This document shows positions 22,376 to 35,040 of a stretch of 64,000 nucleotides of DNA, in pieces. The stretch spans positions 2,096,000-2,159,999 of the forward strand of contig JACBWW010000069.1 in NCBI GenBank assembly GCA_020086605.1. Direction: 5' to 3'. This stretch comes from Lanius collurio (taxonomy: Eukaryota; Chordata; Aves; Passeriformes; Laniidae). Position 1 is the first letter of the stretch. Every line of letters starts with the position of its first letter. Below the pieces are notes generated by a model that was not told the origin of the DNA, did no database searches, and was given only the letters and a program-made list of their open reading frames with translations. Both the position numbers and the translations under genes were made by a program.

Positions 22376-25300
22376 TCTGCTGAAATACAGAGGGTGACTC
22401 CAAGGATCCCCAACTCTGAATGTGCCCATCTGAGCTGCAAGAATATTTGTTCTGGAGGTGCTATGTATGTAGGACTTTTTTCCTTACCTATTGAGAATGC
22501 TCATGCCTCCAAATGTATTCCCTGTCTGCTGTGAGGACACTCCAGCAACCTTTATTGGATTCCGTGGTTGGTAGAAAACTAAATCCAGACCTCACACAAA
22601 AAAATGAGCTGTATTTGCCAGTACATGAACTAGACACAAAATGCTGCACCCCATGTGTGCTTCAGCTCATCAATACCGACCAGCAAGGCCCTTGTAGCTT
22701 TACAAAAGATGTGTGTGATAGCCACAGCCTATTATAAAAACAAGAAGGAAACAAAAGTCATCATTACTTAGGCTTTCACCTTCTTCAAGCAGTGAAAATA
22801 TTTTCTTTATTGGAGTGTGCTAATAGAATATCTTCTTGACTGTTGTTCCTCCTGGAAACCCCCAAGTACACCAGGTTATTTTCAACAGCATTTTGTGATA
22901 TTGCATTCAGGCTGGGCAGAAATCCCTCAGACTGCAAAGGAAACCAGTTGTGTCTTAAATTGCATTTTTTGGTTTCATGGTGGCTCTTGATGGAGGTCTG
23001 GATGCTCTGCACCATGGGCAGAACACTGTGGGGTTTGCAGACTGGTGGGGCTGTTTATCCAAAGCAGGGAGGACAATACTGGCATCCATGAGTTTTGTTT
23101 AGCAAGGGAGCATGTTCAGATATTTTCAGGACCTGTAATTAATCATTTGAAAGACAGTAAAGCAACTTAAGAAAATTCCTTATCCTTTTTTTTTTTTTTT
23201 TTGACTGCATGGGTAGGCTTCTATGGTGGAGCAGAGAAAGTTTGTGCAAGTTCTCCTACAAAAAACCATGAATATCAGAGAATATTCTGGGAGATGTAGC
23301 TGAGGTGTCAGATATCCACAGGTCAAAAATCTCTTGCAGGCACTAAAGCAGAATAAGTTTAACTATGGCTGATTACGGTAAACAAATCTGTTTATGGGTT
23401 AGTGCCTATGGAGATCCTGAGTACTAATGGCATTCCACTGAAACTGCACATTTTAAAATGAAACTTTTGGATTTAAATGAAAATCATCAGAAAGGGAAAA
23501 ATGCATCTGGGCAGAGATGTAAATGGGTAGTGATGTCTCTGGGTTGAAACTTCCTCATGAGGGGGTTTGAGATGATAGCAGCCTTTTTCTGCTATTACTG
23601 GGAGGTTTTTATCCCTTAACCCCAGTAAGTATAAGCTAGCATCACTCCTTGAGTATTGCTTTTTCGGAATTAGCATCTACCAAAGCCCTCCCTAAATAAA
23701 TTTTTAGCAGATACATCATTTTTGTTAGAGCTGAATAAATGAATAAAGTGTATGTGCGATCCTTCTCTTTTTGCTATTCTATAAGAAGAAGAAATGCCCT
23801 ATTAATTTTGACAGACAACTTGGCATTAGCCACTTTAAAATCCAACATGGGATAAAGTTCTGCATTACTAGTCTTTCTACATTTTTGTCAAGAGATGAGC
23901 ATTTTGCCAGATTTTTTAATAATACGCCAAGAGCTTTGTCAGTCAGTTTGTTTAGCTCTGCGTGGTTATGCCAGTATTTTTCAGCTCTCCTGCTGTGTGT
24001 GCCACTGCCCTTCACTGCTTTTCTAGCTCCTCCCCTGCAATTAGACAAAGTCAACACAGCAGAGTCAGGCTGAGCAGCCCCGAGGTACCTGCAGCTCTCA
24101 ACCATCCAGATTCACAGACCCGACGAAGGGGCTTTGCTTATTCACTGCATCACTACCTCAATTAGGACTTTTTATTATATCTCATCTATTTGCCACAGAC
24201 ACAACAGATGGAACAGATAATGCTAAACACATTTTAAGTCCTCACCTAAGAAGGAGAGGGGGGGAAAATTATCCAGAAAGAAATGAGAGCAAATGCATAA
24301 GGCAGCTTGCAACCAGGAACCAGTTACCATGCCTACTGAAGCCTGTTCTAAAGAATGTGTTGGCTGACACACAGAACTCAATGAAAAGATGAAAAAAATG
24401 TGCAGGCAATACTAGTTTGGCAGGGATGGTGGGGAATCTGAGACAGAGCTGCTGGTATGGAAGGATCTCACTGCATGCAATTTGCAAACATGCCAATTCA
24501 ATGGCATGTGATAGACACTAGATGGAATTTAAAGGTCTTAGGGTCTTAGAGAGTTGGAATCGCACAAGGAAACTGGGTATTAAAAATAGCAATCCTTTTC
24601 ACCAAACCTTGCGCCTCAGATTTGAATTCAGCACTGTTGAGAGAAATCCCTGCCATCTCTTCCAGGCACGCTTGAAAAATTGCCTGGATGTACCTTAATT
24701 CTGCTGTATCTTCACATCCCAGTAAACACACGGCACCAGTGCCACTGCATTTCCAAAGAAATTCCCATTGCTTCTTTTGTGTGTGTGTATTTTGAAAGGG
24801 AACTGGCTGCCTAACAGGACTTATACTGCAACTTCAGGCAGTTAACTTCTATGGGATTTCCGAATTTTTCCTGGTGAGTGGGGAGAAAGAGCAATCAGGC
24901 TGGGGAAGGGAGAGGAAGAATTACTTGAGGGCTGAATTTTTTGAGGGAGGTGGTACAGATGATGGGGTTCAAGTTCTTCACTGTCAGTCCACCCTTTCTC
25001 CCAAATAAAAATCTATCCAAATTCCTATTTACCATATATGAAAGTCCTTAATGTTTTGTAAGAGAGGTCATCCATTTCTTTTATTAAAATTGTGAACATA
25101 CGTATATATGTGTGTGTGTATGTATTATTTTATGGCATGTGATAAAGATTTGAAAAGTTGGGGTACATGATTGAGACCTTGGGAAAGATTTCTGTAGAAG
25201 GGGAGCAGAGTACTCATTTCTCTTGTCTACTTGGTGGCTATTTTACAGCCCAGCCAAGATGCTGGCTTGGTTGAGGGCCAACTCCCAATTTCACAGATTG

Positions 25301-26488
25301 GATTTAGCAGCAATATTTTTGGGAGCCGTGGTGGTTGCAGGGTTTTGGGTCAGTCTGTTGCTGAGTAAGAACCATGTCACTATTTTCAGTTTGTACTGGA
25401 TTTGAACTGGTAAAGCCATGTTTGCTTGGCTCTGACTTGGTCCGTGTTTGTCTGCACTGATGTTTAAGGGCAGATCTTTGGTGTGGATGGAAGTTTCTGC
25501 TTGACACAAAGCACTTGCAGAATTTCACATCAGCTCTGCTGTCAGATCACATGGTGGGGCAAATTCCTGTGGCAGGAAGCACCACATCCTCACTCAGACT
25601 TCTGCCACCATCATCACTGCCCACCTGATGGATTTCCTTACAGGGAGGTTTCTGCCATCTCCTCTGCCCAGTGACCCCCTTTCCACAGGAGGAAGATGAA
25701 TGTCCACAGTTAGGAGATGCTCAGGCTGATGAGGAAAGCACAGCTCATGCTTCATGAACACTAATATTTCCAGTTTATGTATTCACCACTGCCGCCTTTT
25801 GAAGCCAGATTCATGAACCCTTATCCACTTTTCCTTGGCTATAAAAAGGATGTGTGGGTCTCAGAGGCCAAGTGAGAGATATGGTGTCTTCTGGAGATCA
25901 GAGGAGGGTGTCAAGCCTTTCCTAACTGGCAGGCATCCCCTCCCAGCCAAGGTGGACAACTGTCCATGCAACAGTACAGCAATTTTGGATCCCATTTCAC
26001 TCTTTTTTGCTATAGGTAGCCAAAATGCCTGATCTGGTTTGAGAATGCCATCACAAGGCTATGCTATGAGCTTGTAGGAACAGATGCATGGAAGGACTGT
26101 GCCTTAAGTTCTAGGGTTGGTGGAATTTTCATATGCCTCCCATGAATGAGGAGACACGAGGCTGTGTATATGCTGCTAGTTACTGTAATCCTGGTATTCT
26201 GAGAAATTTTGTGGAAAAGTATCTTTATGCCTCTGTTAGGATGGTGCTACTCATTGGGCGAGACTCTGGGTAGAAAGGGAGTCACAGATTTAAAAGCCAC
26301 AGAGACAACTGTGTTTGTTTAATCTGTCCTGCTATTTAATGCAGTCCAGAGGATGTTGTGGATTAATACGTGTTTGGATTGAGAATCTCACTTGGAAAAT
26401 GTCCAGTCTGGAGACTGAAATCTTCAGCAGTGGAGACTCCATTGCAGCACTTGGCCATTTGCTCTGGTCATTAATTACACCCCAATCT
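22376..26488. other. Non-coding DNA, no recognised gene
   Basis: About 4.1 kb. It contains a T run at about 23187-23203 and a short TA/TG-rich stretch at about 25099-25126. AT-rich repeat-free stretches occur near 23700-24250. No splice-flanked coding exon and no clear transposon were found. Confidence 0.45.
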
Positions 26489-26592
26489 GAGCAACCTGGC
26501 CTAGTGGAAGGTGTCCCTGCCCATGGCAGGGAGATGGAACAAGATGATCTTTAAGGCCCCTTCCAATCCAAGCCATTCTATGATTCTGTGAA
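26489..26592 (+). mobile_element. CR1 LINE 3' terminus
   Basis: About 100 bp: 'gagcaacctggcctagtgga', 'aggtgtccctgcccatggca', 'gatctttaaggccccttcc', 'aagccattctatgattctgt'. This is the classic CR1 3' end with ATTCTRTG tail units. Confidence 0.95.
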
Positions 26593-27871
26593 TTTCCTCT
26601 TGATCTCAATGGACCTTTCCCACCCCAGAGCCTAAGCCTGTGGTCTGGTGCATTTGAGGGTCTTGAGCTATTCAGGAGGAAATTTAGAGTGGCTAAAGCA
26701 GTTCAATGAGTCTAAATTCAGTTTTTTAGCTGGGTCCCATTATTCATCTTCCAGCCAGGGCCCTGATTGTCCCACTTCTTTTCATCTCCAACACCACCTA
26801 GACAAGGACCTTCTAATGATCAGTGAAGTAAAAGCCATTTATTCCAAATTTATTTAGGTGGTTTAGAGGGTCTGTGGAAGTACTTCAGCTGTGTTAGTAA
26901 ACTGTATTTCACAGCCTTCTCCTTCCTCTGCTGGGTTTAAGGCATGAAACCAGTGTAGGTGGCTCCACACTCCCAGTGTGGACGTGTCACGACTTCAAAA
27001 TTGATCTTTCAGCTGAAAACAGCTATGAGATGTGACAAACCTTGACACCTCAAGAGGAGGGGTAGCTGGGTGGTCAAGGGTCTGGTCAAACATGTTATCT
27101 CAGTGTGCTGAGGGGTCTGTGGTATGGCTGCCTCCAGCTGCAGAGCAGTGACCCGGCACAGCCCTTTACAGTGTTTGGCTGTTTATTGGAGTGCCTCATC
27201 TTCTTTAGCTTATTAATTCTTCCCTCATAGCCCACTGTTATGTAGAAATTGCTTTTTTTTTTTTTACAGATGGGGAATTCCCACCAGGGAAGTTGCAGGC
27301 TGTATGCACACTATCTAATTTAGGCACTAACTTAAGCCCCTGGTGTAGTTATTGGGTAGAGCAGAGAATTTCAGAGAATCTGAGGGAGGGAGTGCTTCCC
27401 CCACCTGCCAAGCAGCATCACGCTCTTCTCTCTTATGGATCCAGTGAAAAGGACAAATCTTCCCCAGGTGTTGCTGATTTTTTCTAGACCACACCAGACA
27501 GGACTGGCACAGTCTAGACTGAAATATGTGCCATTTATTTTGAAGCCTAATGGCTATGGATCACTCTTCCTTTGAATTTATTTTCTACTAGTTTCAGGAG
27601 TCTCTTCTGTGATTGGGATGAGACTTTTTTTTAGCAGGGATGTCTTCCCTGAAATGCCTAAATCACAGGGTGGGATTATTAATAATATAGAATATAAATA
27701 AAATGTGATACAGTCAATGACAGTCAACAGAAACTTGTTAAGAATAGACAATTTCAAAACATGGTAACATTTTTTAAAAGAAAATGCTATAATTTAGATA
27801 TGGTATGGCTGGATAACTTCACCAAAACCAAGTTATCTGTAACCACTATCAAAGAGCTACCATGGTAATTA
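26593..27871. other. Non-coding DNA, nothing recognised
   Basis: Intergenic sequence with a T run near 27252-27264 and no supported gene or repeat. Confidence 0.45.
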
Positions 27872-27926
27872 ACACTTGGACTCGATGATTTTGGAGGTTT
27901 TTTTCCAACCTTGCCAATTCTGTGAG
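27872..27926 (+). mobile_element. CR1 LINE 3' terminal stub
   Basis: 'cacttggactcgatgatttt', 'ggaggtttttttccaacctt' and 'ccaattctgtgag' match the last roughly 55 bp of CR1. There is no longer match upstream. Confidence 0.6.
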
Positions 27927-28189
27927 AAGAAGATTGTTGCATGTGGAGGCCTTCAGGAGTTTGCCCTTGTTCTACTCAATGGAAGAGGGCGTGATTACAG
28001 GTCACACCAGTCTGGGGAGGCTACACCAAAGCAGAGGATCAGAACTGGGAAAGACTTGGTGAATTTGGAGCAGGGAGCCATGAAGGAAGAGGTAACAGGA
28101 GCGGTCAAACATCTCCAGAACTGTTGTGAGGGATCTGAGTCTGTCCTCCATGTCCAAGGGGTGGGGCAAGAAAGAAGGGCATTGGGTGA
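27927..28189. other. Non-coding DNA, unassigned
   Basis: About 260 bp of purine-rich sequence between two CR1-like pieces. A 118-codon ORF crosses it, but no recognisable domain or splice context is present. It may be an unrecognised old repeat. Confidence 0.35.
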
Positions 28190-28385
28190 AGCCCAGAGGT
28201 TCAGCTTAGAGATTAAGAAACACTTCCCATGAGGAGAAACAGAGCAGACTGCCTGGAGAGGCAATGAAGGCTTTTAACTGCATGTTAGCCAAATATCAGC
28301 CTCAAAAATACAGGTAACCCTGCCCTGGGGCATAGGAATGGGTAGGTAGCTTCTTGATGTCCTTTCCAGCCTTGTTTTTCTCTAG
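28190..28385 (+). mobile_element. Probable ancient CR1 relic
   Basis: 'gttcagcttagagattaaga' followed by 'aacacttcccatgagg', 'agactgcctggagaggcaat' and 'gatgtcctttccagccttg' parallel, in order, the CR1 text for the truncated 3' end. Divergence is high. It could instead be chance similarity in purine-rich DNA. Confidence 0.4.
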
Positions 28386-29298
28386 TTTCATTTTACATGG
28401 CAAGATTCTGTGGGTTTTGGATGTGCACGCACAGAAACCTGCTTCATCCATCCCTTACATGCACCAGTATTACTAAGGGAAAGTAAACCTAACTCTTTAA
28501 ATTCAGCCCATTGTGCTTAAATACTGCTGAATTTCATGGCTGAGATTCAGGAGTTGCTTGTCAGTATTTGGGTGCAGGGGATGGAGGGTGTTGCATGGCC
28601 TATGCCTGTGCCTGGGCACAGCAGTTGGAGTTTGCAGGGCTTTATTTTCTTTTTAGTCTACTTCTTGGCTAACCATGAAACTCCAGACCCAGTCAGGTGA
28701 GGCCTGGATCTATTTTAATCAAGAAATTGTGGCATGAAAACAAAGACTTTTTTGGGGTGTATTCAATTGTAAGCTTTGATGAAAAGGGATATTCTGGTAC
28801 AAAACCATTTCAATAGCAGTCCTGGGAAGAAAAAAAATCAATACTAAAGGCAAAATAGCAGCAATTCCCTTTCCCTTTCATGCAAGCCCTGATCCTACAC
28901 CTGGGGATGCTGATGTGGGGAACCAACCCAAGTGAGAGGTGTGCATCAGATTAGCTGTGGCTAGAAGCAGACCACCTGGGGATAGATACCTCTGGGACAT
29001 TTTTATTAGCATGAAAATGACCCTTCAGGAGTTTTAGTGTAAGGGAAAGGTATGAAACCTCTGTTGTACCCCAGGCTGGAGCTGCCCAGAGACCTCCCAG
29101 ACCACACATCGAGTACAAGGAGCCAGCAGCAGTTCTGTGCTGAGTAACTGCATGAAATGTGGTCGTGGCAGCACATGGTTGGGTAGGAGAATCAATCTCT
29201 GGGAGTTTTGGGGCATGTTTGGAAGAGATCAGGTCTTTGGTGGCCATCTTCTCCTTGCACCCAACTATTCACTGTGCCCCACCCAGCAACGTGCCTGT
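28386..29298. other. Non-coding DNA, nothing recognised
   Basis: No gene, RNA or transposon is supported in this segment. Confidence 0.45.
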
Positions 29299-29840
29299 GG
29301 AGCCAGTGGGACCAGGGCAGTGACAATCCCCCTTTGCTGAGCACTGGTGAGGCGGTACCTTGAATCCTGTGTTTGGTTTTTGGCCCCAAAATAGTGCTGG
29401 AGCATGTTCAGAGAAGGGAACAGAGTTGGGAAGAGTCTGGAGCACCAGGAGGGGCTGAGGGAGCTGGGAAAGGGGCTCAGCCTGGAGCAAAGGAGGCTCA
29501 GGGGGGACCTTGTGGCTCTGCACAACTCCCTGACAGGAGGGGGGCTCAGGGGAGGTCGGGCTCTGCTCCCAGGGAACAGGGACAGGACAAGGGGAAACGG
29601 CCTCAAGCTGTGCCAGTGGAGATTTAGATTGGTCACTAAGGAAGATTTCTTCAGGGAAAGAGTGGTCAGGCATTGGAACAGGGTGTCCAGGGCAGTGGTG
29701 GAGTCACCATTTCTGGAGGCACTTAAAAGCCATGTGGATGTGACACTTGGGGATGTGGGTTAGTGATGGCCTTGGCAGTGCTGGGGGAATGGTTGGACTC
29801 AATGATCTCAGAAGGCTTTTCCAGCCTCAGTGATTCTATG
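29299..29840 (+). mobile_element. CR1 LINE, longest continuous copy in the window
   Basis: About 540 bp with the fullest CR1 text: 'gagccagtgggaccagggca', 'gagcactggtgaggcggtac', 'gtgctggagcatgttcagag', 'gggctgagggagctgggaaa', 'tctgctcccagggaacagg', 'tttagattggtcactaagg', 'gtccagggcagtggtggag' and 'ggttggactcaatgatctc', with the tail 'cagtgattctatgaa'. It provides the internal reference for recognising the split copy at 19490-20717. The 119- to 134-codon ORFs on either strand here are CR1 sequence read in arbitrary frames. Confidence 0.95.
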
Positions 29841-31266
29841 AACTGCTTTCAGGGCAATGATATTAACTGAGTTAGGGAGCCAATCTGGGAATAAATGTTG
29901 CAGGAACAGTCAGGATTTTGAATCCAGGTCCTTAAAAAAATCCATATGAATGGGGCAACAAAAAAAGGAAAGTCACAGGACTTCTTAAATTTGTATTGCC
30001 AGGCACATGTGACCCTGTGTTTAAGGTTCAAGGATTGACTGGCTTGACTGGTGAGTGTAGAGCCTGCCTGTGCAGAGGTATCTGCCACCAGACACCACTC
30101 TCCGCATGTCATGGCAAAAAATGTCCCTGAAAATGGGCATCTCCTTCCCTCTGACCACCTGGGGGATATGCAGCCCCAAACACTGGCCAACATTGTGAGC
30201 AGCTTCAAAGTACCTCAGTCATTGAAGTGACTGTGAACGATGCCGTTGACTTCAAAAAGAGCAGGATCAGACCCAAAGCCACCGGCATTAAAAGCAGTTG
30301 GGATGAAAAAAAAATACACATATACTTTGGGGAGAGGGTGGTGTCAAGAGGGCATTTTGAGTTAATTTCAGATTTGTTTTTGAGACCACAGCTGGGTGAG
30401 AACACTCCTTTGTGGAGAAACTGTACTTAAATTAACCTGCGATTGTACCAGCAGATGTAAAAGAGAAGCAAATGTATTAAACATCACTATCTTGGACATT
30501 AGTTCTGAAACTGCCACTGATCACACTCCACTTCAAAGAGACCCTCTACTAGGGGCTTGGCAGGGAAGATAAAGCCCTGGCTATTTACCTTCTGACCTTG
30601 GTTCAAGACTAAATTGAGAATCTAAATGAAAGTAGTTTGGTGGTCTCAGCTCAATCCCTGGTAGACAGTTGTCCGTATCACAAAAGCACCATCCCCAGTT
30701 TAACACATTTTGGCACGGCCGGTCCTCTCTGTTCAGGAGAGACCCTGGGCTAAATTAACACAGAGACTAAATTACATCTCATGTGCCATCGTGGAGATGG
30801 CAGTCTTCAGAATGGTGCCTTAGAATAGCAGCCTGTGTGGAAGCTCTCCAAACTGGCTTCTGGATAAAGAAATCTGCTTTCAGAGCTGCCACTTTCAAGC
30901 CTATTGCTTAAGCCAAAAAAAAATGAAAATAAAAGCAAATCACAACACAGGCTTTTTAGGAACGCGTACTTAGAACAAGGATGATGATCTTAGAGAGATT
31001 AAAGTACACTTTCTGAGTTTTTATTGAAATAACCAAAATTCAATGGATTATTTTCTCTTATTGAAGCATCCCATGAGCCATGACCATAAATTGCATCAAT
31101 TAAATACATTTCAAAAATTCTATCATTTCTTACTGGAAAAGCCAAAAGAAGAGATGCTGCCAAACAAATGTGCAAGAAGGCATTTGCTAAACATACATAT
31201 TCATCATTTACTCATATCTATCTAATCAATCACATAGATTTAGTGCCTGATACCATAAACAGCTAC

Positions 31267-31337
31267 AGTCATGTTTAAATAGGAATAATCAAAATATTTA
31301 CATTAAAAATATCTGTAAATATTGGTAAGACATGACT
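31267..31337. repeat. Inverted repeat, two perfect nested stems
   Basis: Outer arms AGTCATGT (31267-31274) and ACATGACT (31330-31337) enclose inner arms AATATTTAC (31293-31301) and GTAAATATT (31315-31323), both perfect. The spacing between the stems is unequal (18 versus 6 bases), so a full hairpin would carry a large bulge. The function is unknown. Confidence 0.6.
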
Positions 31338-33437
31338 ACCCAGTGTATGCTAATACAGGATGGATATTGTGATATAGACAGCATGACATAAATATCAGAT
31401 TTAGATCCTGCATGTGCTGTGTGCTATGAAAAGTGCAGAAGCTCTAAGTGGAAAAAGCCCCACAAATCAATAATGAGGTCATTACCACAAAGCCTGAGTA
31501 CAATGCAGGAAAACAATGTCATATCCTCAGTTTTACTCTAATTGTGGGATGCCTTCTGAGCGAGCCGAGGGGACAGATGGTGGAGCAGTTCCCATGCTCT
31601 GACTCCTGCTCACTTTCTGGCTCTTCCTCACTCTTTATGTCTGACATTGCTTAGGCTGGATCTTAGCATTTTTCAGTGCTTCAGGGCAGTAAAAATTAAT
31701 AATTCTAATTGTTGCTATTAGAGAGTCTGGCTGGATATTGAAAGTAGTCTGAAAACATCATTATAAGGCTCTTAATGCCTTTCAGCCTCCAAAAGCCTTA
31801 TAAATGTTTCATTTTTTGTGGTGCCACTGGAAAGCCAGAGGTATCGCTGCACACACGATGTGCCTGGGGAAACTGAGGCACGAGGCTGCATTTGTAATTA
31901 CAAGTAAATTACTCCACACACAGAGGCTGTGGCTCAGCCTTCTGTGCTAGCAATTAGAAAATTCTTCTTTTCCTCTTCCCAGAAATACCATGGAAATAAG
32001 AGGGAAAAAAATTCTTCAGTGGTCCAAGCAGTGAGGCAGCTGCTGTACTTAATCTGACAAGGCCAGGATGGGGATGGAATAGAGGATATTGGTAAACAGC
32101 TGCAAATGAAGAGATGATACAAATTCACCAAAAAGGAATAGAAAAATGCAGCTTTTAAAAAAAAATTTAAATCAGACCCAACACACAAAATCCATCTCAT
32201 CTGCTCAGGTGTCGCAAACCCTTACACCTGCGAGCAGCTTTTTGCACCAGGAATATTCAGAAGCTTTTAGCCTCTCAAAGGCATAATTACATTCAGGACT
32301 GGGATCCCAGCTTGTGGCAGAAGTACCTCTCGTGCCACTGGAAGAAAGGCCTTGATCCAAATCCCACTGAAGGCGACAGGAGGGCTCTCATGCCAAGGCT
32401 TTGGAGCAGCCCCTGCCTTGGTAAAGAATCATGATGTATTATACACATAATTTTCAAAACTGGGTGGCTTAAGTGTATCTCTGGGCCAGGTTGTGTGATG
32501 GCAGATTTGAATGCCCAGGAAGGATCAAAATAGTCACAAAATGTAATTTCCACACGTGGAGTTAACTTTGCGTGGAGGGACCATTTTGTGTGGCTTATTT
32601 TGCTAAGAAATGGTTCCAGTACACCCCTCACTGGTCCCCATATGCTGTTCTAGACTGGTCTGTCATAAAAATCCCCACCTTGTGCTTGCAGAGACAGTGA
32701 CCCCACATAAACATATGCTCCCCAGACAGCCCCAGACTTTGCAGCATAATAAATGTGTTTGGGGAGAAGCTGTGCCCCGTTGCTTCTGAAGGCCCGGGCT
32801 GGCGGGGAGGATGCTCAGCCCCGGGCAGGATTGGGCCTTTTTGTACACATGGTGCTTTCACTGACATCAGTGAGGGTTCGGAGCTTGAATCCAAAGACAT
32901 ACATGGGGCTGGCAGGAGGCCGGGGCAGGGGTCTAATCTCCCCTGACTGTGCATGTGAAACCGCTATTAATCTTAATGGGAGTGCCACACACTCATCAAG
33001 GGAAGAATAGATGAAAGAGAGAATCACAATAGATCATTAGATTAAGCAAATAAATATAAATGAATATTCGTTTGGCCTTTAAAAATATTTTCCTTGACAG
33101 GTAATGCAAATATTGGGAATGTTCTTGCAAATATAAAGCCCCCTCGGATCATCACCTTCCTTCTGTGAGTAAGTGAAGAGTAAGAGAGAGAAATAACACT
33201 GGTGCTTGTGTCTTTCTCGAGGTGTTGAAGAAGACCCAGCTCTAAAGCTCTGAGTGCTTTTAACACACCAGGGAAAGAGATTTTTATATCTTCCAATATC
33301 CTATTTTAAAAAATATGATAGTCCTCTTTATGCCTTGCATAATTTTCCACATGGAAAATGGATGAGAGGATCCTTCTACCAGTTTGTGTCACTGGGCTGG
33401 GGCTGAGCCCTGCAGAAGGAGCAGCACTGAAGGAGAA

Positions 33438-33460
33438 GGAGGAGGAGGAGGAGGAGGAGG
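33438..33460 (+). repeat. GGA trinucleotide microsatellite
   Basis: Seven GGA units plus two bases, perfect. A short simple repeat. Confidence 0.9.
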
Positions 33461-34389
33461 CATGGGAAGGTCTGGATGCGTGTCGGCCAAGAATCTCTCC
33501 TCCAAGGGGTTTTCATCCCTACTCCTCTGAACAAAACTAGCCAAAAAAGGCAGGGGGGCTCCTCTGAGTGACCCTCATCGTGGGGCAAACTGAGAATTTC
33601 CTCTCAGTTATCATCGGTCCTCTGGAATACAAAATGGGAGAGGGGACCTTTGCCTCTGCTTCAGCCTCTCTGAAATGATGTTAAGCACATAAATCAATAC
33701 AAGAGAGCTTTTCAGCACCAAAGCGTGGCCTGATCCTGTCCCTGGCTCTCTGGGATGGAGGCAGAAAGGAGCTGACTGCAGGCCTGGAGGGAATTGGGAA
33801 TATTGTCCTGCGGGGACATTGAATCTCTTTGCTTCTAAATGCAGCAAAGAAGAGCAGGTCTCATTTCCAACGCTGATAGCCTGAAAGCAGCATACAGGTT
33901 TTAAAAAATTTCCATGTCCTTAAAACTCAGTGGAAGGGCAGAAGTCCATTCCTAACCTTTCACAGTGCCCTGATATTAAGAAGTTAGGCACTGTGGGCTG
34001 GCTCGTACAGCCATTTTTTAAATGCAAAAATCAATGAAGAACCCTGCCTAAAGTCAATGGGATAATTTGCCACATTAATGTTGCTTTCTTGCTAACTCAC
34101 AGCAGTCTAACAGGGCTTATTTCATTTAAAGACAACAGCGTTTTTGCCCAAGCAATGTTTATAAGTCTTCTCCTTTCTTCTTGTGTATGGCACAGAACAA
34201 ATATGGTCTTTACTGGCTCAGAGGAAAGAAAACTCAAGCAAAAATTTTAATGAATGAAAATGCTTTCCCGTGAGCAACGCTTTCCCCTTTGGATCCTCTA
34301 CAACGAAGTGCAACAACTCTCTGCTGTGAATCATTTTCGCCTGTTCTGTTGTCTCTTCCAAATTATTTACTACATGCAAAGTCAGCCAG

Positions 34390-35040
34390 AATTCAGAAGA
34401 AATTGGGCTCGTTGTGACGTAAGGAGAGATGTGTGGGAACAAAAGGGCATTCCTTTATCCTTGCCTGCAACCCGAGCTCGGCGGCTTTGAAAGCTTCTCA
34501 ATCTTCCACCAAACTCCTACCCCCTCTCTTCTTTTTCTTTTTCTTTTCCCTTTTTTTTTTTTTTCCCTCTTTTCTTCCTTCTTCTGAACAGTAATTAATA
34601 TAATCTCATCAGCGGCCCTTACGCAACTGCTCACCTCAGCTTCTCTCTTAGGGTGCCAGGGGTTGTCCGGGGAAGTCAGCAGAGCCGCCCCGAAACACCA
34701 CGGCTCCCCCTGCCCCGGCTACAGCCCGGGAGGATGTTTTGCAAGGCGGATCAAGTTGTAAATGGCAGGGATTTCTTCCAACAGCCCTTGTCGGGCTGGC
34801 AGACCCTGGATTTACGCCCGTCCTCACCGTCCTGCGTGGGGCTGGATCTTGGCGGCTGCCCTGAATAGGGCTTTTGCAGGAGACGGGATTACTCACACGA
34901 GTAACAGCTTGTGGGGATTTGGCCTCCCCTTCCTGCTCGGAATCCAGGATTTTTTTTTTTTTTTAAGGATAATTAAAGCGGAGCTACAAGCACCGGCTAT
35001 CTGGATGTGGCCTCTGGCATTTTCCACATTGCACGGGTAA
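34390..35040. promoter_or_regulatory. CpG-rich patch with CRE-like site; possible cryptic promoter or exon
   Basis: In an otherwise AT-rich region, about 34655-34920 contains roughly fifteen CpG dinucleotides. Upstream is TGACGTAA at 34415-34422, a CREB/ATF-type site, followed by a long pyrimidine tract (34520-34586). A CTCTCTTAG at 34643-34651 could serve as a 3' splice site, and CGG/GTAAAA near 35034-35041 could serve as a weak donor. The reading frames across it have no recognisable protein similarity. It could be a regulatory element, a non-coding RNA exon or promoter, or only a CpG-rich island without a gene. Confidence 0.4.
34520..34586 (+). repeat. Polypyrimidine tract
   Basis: About 67 bases almost entirely C and T, including a T run around 34551-34564. 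It is low-complexity sequence. It would also fit upstream of a 3' splice site, but by itself it proves nothing. Confidence 0.8.

Larger units (their letters stand above)
29841..34389. other. CR1-poor non-coding DNA with old repeat relics
   Basis: No gene is supported. Three short segments (about 30238-30282, 32350-32398 and 34040-34062) carry variants of 'attgacttcaatggg ... gatcaggccc', which I recall as a common motif of an old amniote interspersed repeat. At 31267-31337 there is a two-part inverted repeat. A purine-rich GGA triplet run is at 33438-33460. The rest is AT-rich and unassigned. Confidence 0.4.

Noticed and set aside
29265..29763. ORFs of 84-134 codons on both strands
   Set aside because: Arbitrary frames of a CR1 3' region. 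The reverse transcriptase part of CR1 is not present.
30980..31015. ATGATGA followed by TCTGA, box C/D snoRNA-like
   Set aside because: Spacing is too short and there is no terminal stem. These words are common in AT-rich DNA.
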